Source of the DNA: Bacteroidales bacterium
GTDB taxonomy: Bacteria > Bacteroidota > Bacteroidia > Bacteroidales > UBA932
Reading direction: 5' to 3'
Assembly (NCBI GenBank): GCA_024681565.1
Contig: JAILAO010000107.1
Location: forward strand, 1-28,153
Length of the DNA: 28,153 nt
The notes under the pieces are model-generated. The model was not told the origin of the DNA, did no database searches, and saw only the letters and a list, made by a program, of their open reading frames with translations. A program made the position numbers and the translations under genes. Of the stretch, positions 7,964-15,615 are shown in pieces (position 1 is the first letter of the stretch; every line of letters starts with the position of its first letter).

Positions 7964-8899
7964 CTACTGATAAAGCGGGCTGGGGTAGACACCGTCCGCG
8001 GCCAGCTGGGCGAATTTCGCAACGACGGCGGGGCGGTCTTCCTTGTAGGTCACACCGAACCAGTGGGACGGGGTGGAAAGGACATCGCACTGGGCGCTGC
8101 CGTCCTTGATCATGCAGTCGATGGCGTAGGGGATATAGAACTCTTTCTTGAGCTCTTGGGCGTTCTGCTCCAGGAAGGTCTCGAAGATCGCGGCGCTCTT
8201 GGTGAAATAGTCGGGGGTGAATCCCCACATGTTCATCGAGCAGAGGTCTTTTCCGCGCAGGTCAACGTGTCCGCCCGTCACGGAATTGTCGCCGCGGACG
8301 ACGCCGTCCGCATCTTTCTGGATGTTCAGATGCTCCACGACATCGGTCAGGTGCTGCTCGGCATCGTAGTGGCAGATGCCGCGGGAGACACCGCCGGACT
8401 CGCTCAGGGTATGGTCCAGTTCGAAGCCGACGATGGCGAAGACACCCTGGGAGGAGGCATGCGCACGGCACCAGTCTCCGGCGATGCGGAAAGATTCCTT
8501 GCCATAGTAGTCGTCACCGTTGATCACCACGAACGGTTCCTTGATCACGTCGGCGGCCATCAGTACGGCGTGGGCGGTTCCCCAGGGCTTCTGGCGCTCG
8601 GGATTGAGCGGGAGGAAGCGGGCCGGGATCTTGTCCAGTTCCTGGGTCACGAACACGAACTCGAGCGGGCTGCCGTCCACGCATTTGACATGGCTGTACT
8701 TGCGGGCGACCGTCTCCTTGAACTGTTCGAGGAAATACTCGCGGACGATATAGACGACTTTGCCGAATCCGGCTTGCACGGCGTCGTAGATGGAGTAGTC
8801 GATGATGGTCTCGCCGTTGGGGCCGAGTCCGTCCATCTGCTTGAGTCCGCCGTAGCGGCTGCCCATGCCGGCAGCCAGAACCAAAAGTGTAGGTTTCAT
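7964..8899 (-). CDS. Sugar-phosphate nucleotidyltransferase family protein
   Basis: The 311-residue protein begins with the nucleotidyltransferase glycine-rich signature LAAGMGSRYGGLKQ (8-21). It has the metal-binding Asp pair in INGDDYYGK at about 125, and a conserved GTAHAV at about 107-112. Such enzymes transfer a nucleotide from NTP to a sugar phosphate for cell-surface sugar synthesis. This subgroup is widespread in Bacteroidetes, and I cannot name the sugar. It is first in a two-gene operon with the CPBP protease and divergent from the ftsB-like gene. The -7 box TATTTTTG lies 25 bases before the ATG. Confidence 0.85.
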   Translation of the reverse strand: MKPTLLVLAAGMGSRYGGLKQMDGLGPNGETIIDYSIYDAVQAGFGKVVYIVREYFLEQFKETVARKYSHVKCVDGSPLEFVFVTQELDKIPARFLPLNPERQKPWGTAHAVLMAADVIKEPFVVINGDDYYGKESFRIAGDWCRAHASSQGVFAIVGFELDHTLSESGGVSRGICHYDAEQHLTDVVEHLNIQKDADGVVRGDNSVTGGHVDLRGKDLCSMNMWGFTPDYFTKSAAIFETFLEQNAQELKKEFYIPYAIDCMIKDGSAQCDVLSTPSHWFGVTYKEDRPAVVAKFAQLAADGVYPSPLYQ

Positions 8900-8924
8900 A
8901 TTGTGGATAGATTAGTTTCTTCCG

Positions 8925-8932
8925 CAAAAATA
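8925..8932 (-). promoter_or_regulatory. -7 box of the nucleotidyltransferase operon
   Basis: Minus-strand TATTTTTG. Together with the plus-strand box at 8935-8942 it makes a perfect mirror pair, CAAAAATA-AC-TATTTTTG. Confidence 0.7.
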
Positions 8933-8934
8933 AC

Positions 8935-8942
8935 TATTTTTG
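8935..8942 (+). promoter_or_regulatory. -7 box of the ftsB-like gene
   Basis: TATTTTTG ends 9 bases before the ATG at 8952. It is the other half of the mirror pair with the nucleotidyltransferase box. Confidence 0.7.
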
Positions 8943-8951
8943 TGCAAATAT

Positions 8952-9275
8952 ATGGCAAAGTACACCAAAGACCTCTGGAATCGAGACAAGGACGGCAGCC
9001 ACAAGGAGCAGCGTTCTTTCATCCGCTACGCCATCGTGGCTACGGTGTTCTTCCTGCTTTTCCTTCTCCTGAAAAAAGACAGCATCATCACCTGGGTCCA
9101 GGCCGGATTTACCCTCAGGCAGCAGGACCGTCAGATCGAGCGCTATGAGCGGGAGAATGCCGCGCTGGACGAAAAGATCCGGATGATGAAGGACAACCGG
9201 GACACGCTGGAACGCTATGCCCGGGAACAGTTCTATTTCGCCGAGCCCGGCGACGACGTTTACATTATCGAATAA
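8952..9275 (+). CDS. FtsB/DivIC-type septum protein
   Basis: The 107-residue protein has a short charged cytoplasmic N-terminus, one membrane helix at about 26-44, then a coiled coil at about 55-92, ending with the family-typical AREQFYFAEPGDDVYII. This layout is that of FtsB/DivIC, which joins FtsQ and FtsL homologues in the division complex with the coil in the periplasm. The ATG at 8952 is preferred over a TTG at 8940 because the TTG lies inside the -7 box. The 3' end overlaps convergent tilS by 11 bases. Confidence 0.85.
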   Translation: MAKYTKDLWNRDKDGSHKEQRSFIRYAIVATVFFLLFLLLKKDSIITWVQAGFTLRQQDRQIERYERENAALDEKIRMMKDNRDTLERYAREQFYFAEPGDDVYIIE

Positions 9276-10164
9276 TCAGCAGCCCGTCCTCGATCGTGAG
9301 CACGGTTCCCGTTCCTTCGAAGCTTTTCCCTCCGATGGTGACGGTGCCGCGCGGTTCTTCGCGGTAGCGGTGCAGCAGCGTGACCAGTTTCTCGAAAGTA
9401 GGACCGCTCAGTCCGCATCCTTCCACCAGCCGCCAGAGGACATATTCCCAATGCTCCAGGGCCAGTACCGCCGGGATGCGGATGGCTCCGGAAGCCGTGG
9501 TCAGTCCTTCCCGTACGGAACGGAAATAACTGTCGGCGATGTCGTCCACCCGGGCGAAACGCCGCATGTCCTCGTTGAGGGTGCGGATGAAAGAGGGATT
9601 GATCCGGGCGAAAACAGGGAAGACTTCGTTGCGGATCCGGTTGCGTTTGGGGGTGCTGTCGGCGTTGGTGCTGTCCTCGCGCCAGGCGCAGCCGTGCGCT
9701 TCCATCCAGGCGCGGATCTCCGCCCGGCCCGTCTCCAGCAGGGGGCGGACAATGCCGTCCCGGTCTCCCATTCCGCGCAATCCGCGGGTGCCGGTGCCCC
9801 GCAGCAGATTCAGCATCAGGGTCTCCGCATTATCGTCGGCATTGTGCGCCACCGCCACGGCGTCGAACCCCCGTTCCTTCAGAAGGCGGCCGAACCAGTC
9901 ATAGCGGAGTTCCCGCGCCGCCATTTCGATGCTCAGACCATGTTCTGCCGCATATGCCGTTGAGTCGAAACGCTCCACGAAACAGGCCAGGGCGTGTGCC
10001 TCGCACCATGCGCGGACAAAGGCCTCGTCTCCTTTGGATTCGTCGCCGCGCAGGCCGAAATTGCAGTGCGCGACGGCAAACCGGGCTCCGGGAAAGAGTT
10101 CCGGGGCCCGGTTTGCCAGGTACATCGAGTCGATGCCCCCGCTGACGGCGAGCAGGATCTGCAT
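9265..10164 (-). CDS. tilS: tRNA(Ile)-lysidine synthase, short form
   Basis: The enzyme modifies C34 of the CAT-anticodon isoleucine tRNA to lysidine so that it reads AUA. The PP-loop SGGIDS lies at residues 8-13, followed by HCNFGLRG, AHNADDNAET and LLRGTGTRGL, all TilS signatures. At 299 residues it ends right after the middle substrate-binding region. Family members of about 430 residues carry a further C-terminal TilS domain, and none is seen here. The ATG at 10164 is chosen because the family sequence begins MQILLAVSGG; upstream codons overlap the previous gene. It starts 2 bases after the DUF3078 gene stop, so it is in an operon. The 3' end overlaps convergent ftsB. Confidence 0.92.
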   Translation of the reverse strand: MQILLAVSGGIDSMYLANRAPELFPGARFAVAHCNFGLRGDESKGDEAFVRAWCEAHALACFVERFDSTAYAAEHGLSIEMAARELRYDWFGRLLKERGFDAVAVAHNADDNAETLMLNLLRGTGTRGLRGMGDRDGIVRPLLETGRAEIRAWMEAHGCAWREDSTNADSTPKRNRIRNEVFPVFARINPSFIRTLNEDMRRFARVDDIADSYFRSVREGLTTASGAIRIPAVLALEHWEYVLWRLVEGCGLSGPTFEKLVTLLHRYREEPRGTVTIGGKSFEGTGTVLTIEDGLLIIR

Positions 10165-10166
10165 GG

Positions 10167-11189
10167 TTATTTCTTGCCGAGCGTATAGGTGAAGTTGATG
10201 GAGAAGAACTCCTTGAACTGCACGCGCTGGGTGGCATTGTTCCCGTCCTTGTCCTTGATGAGGACGATCGGGTCGTAGATCAGCCAGGTATCGAAGGCGA
10301 CCTTGATGTATTTGCCCACGAGCAGGGCGATCTTGTTGTCCCAGTTGACGCGGTTCCATTTGAACGGATTGTTGAGGTAGTCCGTGAAGAGGATGAGCTG
10401 GGTCTCGTAGGTGAAGATGTCGTTGATCGAGGTCTTCAGGTTCGCCTTGATCTGGGCACCGAGCTGGAAGAGCTGGGGATTGTAGTTGCTTCCGATGAGC
10501 GGATCCAGGGAGCTGTCACGCAGCTTCATACCATAGCCTTTACGCAGTTCGGGGATCGTACAGAAGGTGAAACCGCCCGTGACCGGTGACATGGAGAGGC
10601 TGAACCATGGGGCGGGATCCCATTCCATACCGACACCGAAGGTCATGTAACCCGGAGAAAGGAAGCCGGACTTGAGGGTGCCGGACCAGTTGCCGTAATC
10701 GTCCTGGACATAGGTGTCATAGCTGTCGGAGAACTGGGAACGCACCGTGAAATCGGCGATGTATTCCCAGAAACTGTCCGGAGAGGTCCTGTATCCGAAA
10801 CTGCTCTCGAACTTGAACAGGTCGTTGCTCTTCTGGATGAGATTGGCCTTGTCGGCGGACCACAGGAATCCGTAGGTCATCTGGAGCCGGTTGTCCCATT
10901 TGACCATATCCCGGGCATAATTGGCGTTGACATCAACGCCGAGGCGCATCGAAGCACTGTTGTATCCGCCGGAAGCCCAGCTCCAGAATGAAGTCTGGTT
11001 GAATCCCAGGTCAAAGATGGCAAAGGTTTTCCAATACTTGGGCTTTTCCACGACGGTCTGGGTCTGGGCCGCTCCCGAGAAGGCGGCGGCAGCCTCGGCC
11101 GTGGCCTTCTGGACGTCATCCTGAGCGGCGGCGGAGGCGAAAGCGGCGAAAAGCGTCGCAGCGATAATCGTAATCTTCTTCATGTTCAC
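10167..11189 (-). CDS. DUF3078 outer-membrane protein
   Basis: The 340-residue protein has a signal peptide (residues 1-22, cleavage after ASAAAQ). The mature part has the alternating aromatic pattern of outer-membrane beta strands and ends in FTYTLGKK. The segment FNQTSFWSWASGGYNSASM fits the conserved opening of DUF3078 proteins, which are common in Bacteroidales and of unknown function. A second ATG two codons in could be the true start, with the signal peptide intact either way. It lies 12 bases after proS and 2 bases before tilS in one leftward transcript. Confidence 0.85.
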   Translation of the reverse strand: MNMKKITIIAATLFAAFASAAAQDDVQKATAEAAAAFSGAAQTQTVVEKPKYWKTFAIFDLGFNQTSFWSWASGGYNSASMRLGVDVNANYARDMVKWDNRLQMTYGFLWSADKANLIQKSNDLFKFESSFGYRTSPDSFWEYIADFTVRSQFSDSYDTYVQDDYGNWSGTLKSGFLSPGYMTFGVGMEWDPAPWFSLSMSPVTGGFTFCTIPELRKGYGMKLRDSSLDPLIGSNYNPQLFQLGAQIKANLKTSINDIFTYETQLILFTDYLNNPFKWNRVNWDNKIALLVGKYIKVAFDTWLIYDPIVLIKDKDGNNATQRVQFKEFFSINFTYTLGKK

Positions 11190-11201
11190 TCGATCATTGG
11201 T

Positions 11202-12680
11202 TTAATACGAAATGGCGAAAACCACCCTGCGGTGGGAAGGCTTGCCGGAGAAGATGTCCTTTCCTTCCTCTTCGCATACGTAGCTGTCCATAGGGATGCA
11301 GCGGATGGTCGCTTTCGTTGCATCCTTGATGGCCTGTTCGGTCTCGACCGTGCCGTCCCAGTGGCAAAGGAGGAACTTTCCGGTCTGGATCTTCTCTTTG
11401 AATTCGTCCCAACTGTCGCATTTCTCCACATGGGCATCCCGGAAAGCCAGGGCCTTGTCGTAGATGCTCTGCTGGATGTCGTCCAACAGCCGGGCAATGT
11501 GTTCCGCGATGCCCTCGAGCGGCATCGTTTCCTTGGTCAGGGTGTCGCGGCGGGCCACTTCGACCGTGCCGGCTGCGAGGTCGCGTGCGCCCATGGCGAG
11601 GCGTACGGGGACGCCCTTGAGCTCCCATTCCGCGAACTTGAATCCCGGGCGGACCGTGTCGCGGTCGTCCACCTTGACGCTGTGGCCGAGCGCTTCGAGG
11701 CCTTTTTTGACTTCGTCCATCTTGTCGAGGACGGCATTGCGCTCTTCTTCTGTCTTGTAGATCGGCACCATCACGACTTGGATGGGGGCGAGCCTCGGCG
11801 GCAGGACGAGACCGTTGTCGTCGCCGTGCGCCATGATGAGGGCGCCCATCAGACGGGTGCTGACACCCCAGGAGGTGGCCCAGACGTATTCCTGCTTGCC
11901 TTCCTTGTTGGTGAACTGCACGTCGAAGGATCTGGCGAAGTTCTGTCCGAGGAAATGGGAGGTGCCGGCCTGAAGGGCCTTGCCGTCCTGCATCATCGCC
12001 TCGATGGTCAGGGTGTCGAGTGCTCCGGCGAAGCGTTCGTTGGGACTCTTGTGGCCGACGATGACCGGCAGGGCCATCACGTTGCGGGCGAAGTCGGCAT
12101 AGACCTGTACCATCTCATGGGCCTTGGCTTCGGCTTCTTCCGCCGTGGCGTGGGCCGTATGGCCTTCCTGCCAGAGAAATTCGGCGGTGCGCAGGAAGAG
12201 CCGCGTGCGCATCTCCCAGCGGACCACGTTGCACCACTGGTTGCAGAGGATGGGAAGATCCCTCCAGGAGGTGATCCAGTTCTTGTAGGTGCTCCAGATG
12301 ATGGTCTCGGAAGTCGGACGGACGATCAGTTCCTCTTCCAGTTTCGCATCGGGGTCCACAACCACGCCGCTCCCGTCGGGGGCGTTCATCAGGCGGTGGT
12401 GGGTGACCACGGCGCATTCTTTGGCGAAGCCCGCCACATGCTCGGCCTCGCGGCTGAAGAAAGATTTGGGAATAAACAGCGGGAAATAGGCATTCTGCAC
12501 GCCTGTGCGCTTGAACATCGCATCCAGCGTGCCCTGCATTTTCTCCCAGATGGCATAGCCATAGGGCTTGATGACCATGCAGCCGCGGACGGCGGACTGC
12601 TCTGCGAGATCGGCTTTAAGTGCCAGATCATTATACCATTGGGAATAGTTCTCAGAACGTTTGGTGACCTCTTTTGCCAT
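11202..12680 (-). CDS. proS: Proline--tRNA ligase, archaeal/eukaryotic-like type
   Basis: This 492-residue class II synthetase charges tRNA-Pro. Motif 2 is seen in RWEMRTRLFLRTAEFLWQEG (about 155-174), the proline pocket region in GTSHFLGQNFA, and motif 3 in LMGALIMAHGDDNGLVLPP. An anticodon-binding domain follows, then a C-terminal domain ending in a Tyr (ISY). No editing insertion is seen between motifs 2 and 3, as expected for the archaeal/eukaryotic-like type usual in Bacteroidetes. The start ATG at 12680 leads into KEVTKRSENYSQWYNDL, typical of the family. It is first in a leftward transcript with the DUF3078 gene and tilS. Confidence 0.97.
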   Translation of the reverse strand: MAKEVTKRSENYSQWYNDLALKADLAEQSAVRGCMVIKPYGYAIWEKMQGTLDAMFKRTGVQNAYFPLFIPKSFFSREAEHVAGFAKECAVVTHHRLMNAPDGSGVVVDPDAKLEEELIVRPTSETIIWSTYKNWITSWRDLPILCNQWCNVVRWEMRTRLFLRTAEFLWQEGHTAHATAEEAEAKAHEMVQVYADFARNVMALPVIVGHKSPNERFAGALDTLTIEAMMQDGKALQAGTSHFLGQNFARSFDVQFTNKEGKQEYVWATSWGVSTRLMGALIMAHGDDNGLVLPPRLAPIQVVMVPIYKTEEERNAVLDKMDEVKKGLEALGHSVKVDDRDTVRPGFKFAEWELKGVPVRLAMGARDLAAGTVEVARRDTLTKETMPLEGIAEHIARLLDDIQQSIYDKALAFRDAHVEKCDSWDEFKEKIQTGKFLLCHWDGTVETEQAIKDATKATIRCIPMDSYVCEEEGKDIFSGKPSHRRVVFAISY

Positions 12681-12758
12681 ATTCTTCTTGAAAAACTGCG
12701 TTTTTTTTCGAAATTTGCATCTAATAAGTGATGATTTCAGGCATCATACTTGCACTTG

Positions 12759-12766
12759 CAAAGATA
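12759..12766 (-). promoter_or_regulatory. Likely -7 box of proS
   Basis: Minus-strand TATCTTTG fits the TAnnTTTG pattern and would give a leader of about 75 bases. No exact TTTG is seen at -33. Confidence 0.5.
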
Positions 12767-12795
12767 AAACTTTTTTATTGATAGGAGACGAAATT

Positions 12796-13809
12796 ATGAA
12801 ACGGAGCACGACACTTTTACTGTCATTGGCCGCCCTGCTGGCCCTGGCATCCTGTGGCACCACTGCTCAGTATTCACAGCAGCGGTTCCAGGACGGGCTT
12901 TATCTGAGCCCGGGCGAAGAACCTGCAGTCGTCCGCCTGTATACCGAAGAAGATTTCGAAGCAATGGCGGCTGCAAATATTGCCCGCAAGCAGCAAGGAA
13001 ACCGCGATACCCTGGTCGTCGTCCTGGACGATCCCTGGGGTTATTCGTGGCGCTATCCCTATTCTTACTATTCCCCCTGGTTCTGGGGCGGCGTGGGTTT
13101 CAGTGCCTACTACTGGGGCCGCTGGGGCCGCTGGGGCTGGGTTGACCCCTGGTTCTACGATCCCTGGTTCTACGATCCCTGGTATTATGATCCCTGGTAT
13201 GGCTATGGCTGGTACGGCCCCTATGATCCCTGGTATGGCTATGGCTGGTACGGACACCGCTACGGCTGGTACGACCATCCCTACTATTATGGCGGCGCCT
13301 GGGGAGGCACATACCGCTACCGCGATGTGGTCCATACGCCGCGTTATATGACCGAGAGCGGCCACAGCCGTTCCGCCCGTCCCGGCAGCGGAGCCAGCTA
13401 CCGCTACGGCGGTACGGCCGGTTCCGGCGGCAGCGCCATCATCCGGAACGGACAGGGCTCTTCCGTCCGCCGGTCCAGCTCTTCCGTCCGCAGCAGCGGG
13501 TCCTCTTCCTCTTCTTCCCGCAGCAGCTCTTCCGGCTACAATTACTCCCGCAGCCGTGAGCAGGGATACAACTATTCCAGAGGCTACGGCAACAGTTCTT
13601 CCGGCAGTTCTTCTTCATCCACGCGGAGTTCCTCTACGCGCAGCAATTCCTCTTCCGGCAGTTCGTATTCCCGCTCTTCCGGTTCCTCCAGCAGCTCCAG
13701 AAGCTATGGCGGCGGAGGCGGTTACAGCGGCGGAGGCGGCGGCTATAGCGGTGGCGGCAGCTCCCACAGCGGTGGTGGCGGCGGTGGCAGCCACGGCGGT
13801 CGCAGATAG
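12796..13809 (+). CDS. Lipoprotein with Tyr/Trp repeats and Ser- and Gly-rich tail
   Basis: The ATG at 12796 gives a 337-residue protein with a clear lipoprotein signal ending LALASC (Cys20). The first ~65 mature residues are ordinary and charged. Residues ~86-175 are packed with Tyr, Trp, Gly and Pro in DPWFY, DPWYY and YGYGWYG repeats. Residues ~196-302 are mostly Ser with Arg, Tyr and Gly; the last ~35 are almost only Gly, Ser and His. Codon usage in the repeats is GC-rich like its neighbours. Comparable low-complexity lipoproteins occur in Bacteroidales without known function; a role as a sticky surface or periplasmic protein is inference. It is divergent from proS and 87 bases before the FadL-like gene. 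Confidence 0.8.
   Translation: MKRSTTLLLSLAALLALASCGTTAQYSQQRFQDGLYLSPGEEPAVVRLYTEEDFEAMAAANIARKQQGNRDTLVVVLDDPWGYSWRYPYSYYSPWFWGGVGFSAYYWGRWGRWGWVDPWFYDPWFYDPWYYDPWYGYGWYGPYDPWYGYGWYGHRYGWYDHPYYYGGAWGGTYRYRDVVHTPRYMTESGHSRSARPGSGASYRYGGTAGSGGSAIIRNGQGSSVRRSSSSVRSSGSSSSSSRSSSSGYNYSRSREQGYNYSRGYGNSSSGSSSSSTRSSSTRSNSSSGSSYSRSSGSSSSSRSYGGGGGYSGGGGGYSGGGSSHSGGGGGGSHGGRR
13186..13253 (+). repeat. Direct repeat, two 32-base copies
   Basis: Copies at 13186-13217 and 13222-13253 are identical and four bases apart, coding YDPWYGYGWYG twice. Shorter GATCCCTGGTTCTAC units just upstream (from about 13159) extend the tandem array. It is a likely site for copy-number change. Confidence 0.85.
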
Positions 13810-13818
13810 TGCTTCTGT

Positions 13819-13854
13819 CCGGGATGCGTCCCGGCTGTCCGGACCCGGTCCGGA
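13819..13854 (+). other. Two tandem GC hairpins between genes
   Basis: CCGGGA-TGCG-TCCCGG (13819-13834) and TCCGGAC-CCG-GTCCGGA (13838-13854) lie back to back after the lipoprotein stop. Neither is followed by a T-run, so they look more like mRNA-protecting or processing hairpins than an intrinsic terminator. Confidence 0.5.
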
Positions 13855-13896
13855 AACTTACAAGTAACCGTCAACCAACTTAAAACAGAAAAGACA

Positions 13897-15609
13897 ATGA
13901 AAAAGATATTGGCAGCAGCGACGTTCCTGGCCCTGGCGGTCAGCGCAGGCGCTCAGAATATGTACGATGCCATGACGTTCAGCCAGAACCAGTACTATGG
14001 TACGGCCCGCAGCATGGCGATGGGCAATGCCGTGACGGCGCTCGGCGGAGACCTCGGCTCGGTCGTGATCAACCCGGCCGGCTCGGCCGTGGCCGGCTAC
14101 GGCCAGTTCACCATCACGCCCGGTTTCACCCTTTCCGCCGTGAATTCCGCATGGTCGCCGGAGGGGGAGAACTCCTACGGCAGCCCCAACGGCCTCTCGC
14201 AGACGCGGATGAACCTGCCGAACGTCGGTCTCTCGATGGAGTTCAAGACCGGCCGCCGCAGCGGCGTGAAGGCCCTGACCTTCTCCGTGATCTCTTCGCA
14301 GACCGACAATTACAATTTCGCGTCCGAAGCATTCGGCACCAACAGCCGGACTTCCAAGATCGCGGAGTTCGCCGATGCCGCCTACGGTTACGCGGAAAGT
14401 GTCCTGGCCAACTACAATTCATTCAACAACAGCGATGCGCCCTGGGATCTCCTGACGTCCTATCAGGGCGGTATGTACGGTCCTTATGGCTGGGACGGCC
14501 TCTATGCGGGCGTGACCGAGTCCATTGCGGATGACGCTTCCTACCACTATGTCCCCGGCGCCCTGTCCCAGACTTCGTCCCGGACCAAACGCGGCAGCAA
14601 GAACGATTTGATCATGAACCTGGGACTCAATATCTCGGACCGCGTCTATGTCGGTTTCAACGTCGGTCTCCCGTCGGCCCGTTACCGCTATAACGAATCG
14701 TTCTACGAGTCTGCGGTGGATCCCGGCCAGTTCCCCATCATCTATGAAGACATGGAGGAAAGCTATGTGACGTATTTCAACCGCGGAACCTACAGCTATG
14801 ACTACATGGCGGATGTCACCGGCATCTATGCCAAGATCGGCGTCATCCTCCGTCCGACCGATGCCTTGCGCCTCGGCGCCACGTTCCAGACCCCGACCGC
14901 CTATACGGTCTCCGAGCGCTGGCAGCACTATGCGTCCACGACCTTTGACGACAGCTATTACAATGACAGCCAGTATTCTCCCGAAGGCGAATACGAATAC
15001 ACCCTGCGCTCCCCGTACCGCGCTTCCTTCGGTCTTGCCTATACGCTGGGCAAGGCGGGCGCCATCAGCGTGGACTACGAACTGGCGGACTACAGCGTGA
15101 TGCGCTTCTCCGAACTGCACCGCAACCGTCTTGCTTCCGACGCTTTCCTGGCCCAGAATCTGACCAACCGGTATTTCGCCGGCGTCGCCCATTCGGTCCG
15201 GGTCGGCGGTGAGTTCAAGGTTACGCCGGAGTTCGCCGTGCGTGCCGGATATACCCTGGCCACCTCGCCCGAGCGCTACTGGACCGACAGCAGCGGGATG
15301 ACCGTCACGGCCGACGACTACGCCGACAATTTCTATGATTATTACGACAGGGTCAAGAACCTCGTTACGCCGCATTACTACAAGGACAGGACCCAATCCT
15401 TTGCCTTCGGCTTCGGCTATTCTTCCCCGGGATCCTTCTTCCTGGATGCCGTGGCCCGGCTGACCCGCTATCCTGCCATGACTTTCGCACCCTATTTCGA
15501 TTACGACAGCTATGACAAGGCCGGCAACCTGCAGAGCGTCCTCTCGCCCCGGGTCCATACCGACCGCAGCCTCTGGAATGTTGCCCTAACCTTCGGATGG
15601 AGATTTTAA
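13897..15609 (+). CDS. FadL/OmpP1/TodX-like outer-membrane protein
   Basis: The 570-residue protein has a signal peptide (about 1-19, SAGAQ). The N-terminal segment has GTARSMAMGNAVTALGGDLG and then VINPAG, typical of the OmpP1/FadL/TodX barrel family that carries hydrophobic compounds across the outer membrane. Many strands rich in Tyr/Phe follow, and the protein ends in FGWRF, with a C-terminal Phe as outer-membrane barrels have. Bacteroidetes members are often labelled hemin receptor without proof. The ATG at 13897 starts a regular signal peptide. lpxD begins 6 bases after the stop, so the porin is probably transcribed with the lipid A gene. Confidence 0.9.
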   Translation: MKKILAAATFLALAVSAGAQNMYDAMTFSQNQYYGTARSMAMGNAVTALGGDLGSVVINPAGSAVAGYGQFTITPGFTLSAVNSAWSPEGENSYGSPNGLSQTRMNLPNVGLSMEFKTGRRSGVKALTFSVISSQTDNYNFASEAFGTNSRTSKIAEFADAAYGYAESVLANYNSFNNSDAPWDLLTSYQGGMYGPYGWDGLYAGVTESIADDASYHYVPGALSQTSSRTKRGSKNDLIMNLGLNISDRVYVGFNVGLPSARYRYNESFYESAVDPGQFPIIYEDMEESYVTYFNRGTYSYDYMADVTGIYAKIGVILRPTDALRLGATFQTPTAYTVSERWQHYASTTFDDSYYNDSQYSPEGEYEYTLRSPYRASFGLAYTLGKAGAISVDYELADYSVMRFSELHRNRLASDAFLAQNLTNRYFAGVAHSVRVGGEFKVTPEFAVRAGYTLATSPERYWTDSSGMTVTADDYADNFYDYYDRVKNLVTPHYYKDRTQSFAFGFGYSSPGSFFLDAVARLTRYPAMTFAPYFDYDSYDKAGNLQSVLSPRVHTDRSLWNVALTFGWRF

Positions 15610-15615
15610 CAACTT

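Noticed and set aside
6791..9148. 785-codon plus-strand frame across folP, the CPBP protease and the nucleotidyltransferase
   Set aside because: It shadows three recognised genes, crosses a terminator and has no domain.
11232..12731. 499-codon plus-strand frame opposite proS
   Set aside because: Antisense to a complete proS; no signature, and its own start region lies downstream of no promoter.
13100..13312. Tandem repeats that could suggest a CRISPR-like array
   Set aside because: Units are in-frame codons of the Tyr/Trp-rich protein without unique spacers.
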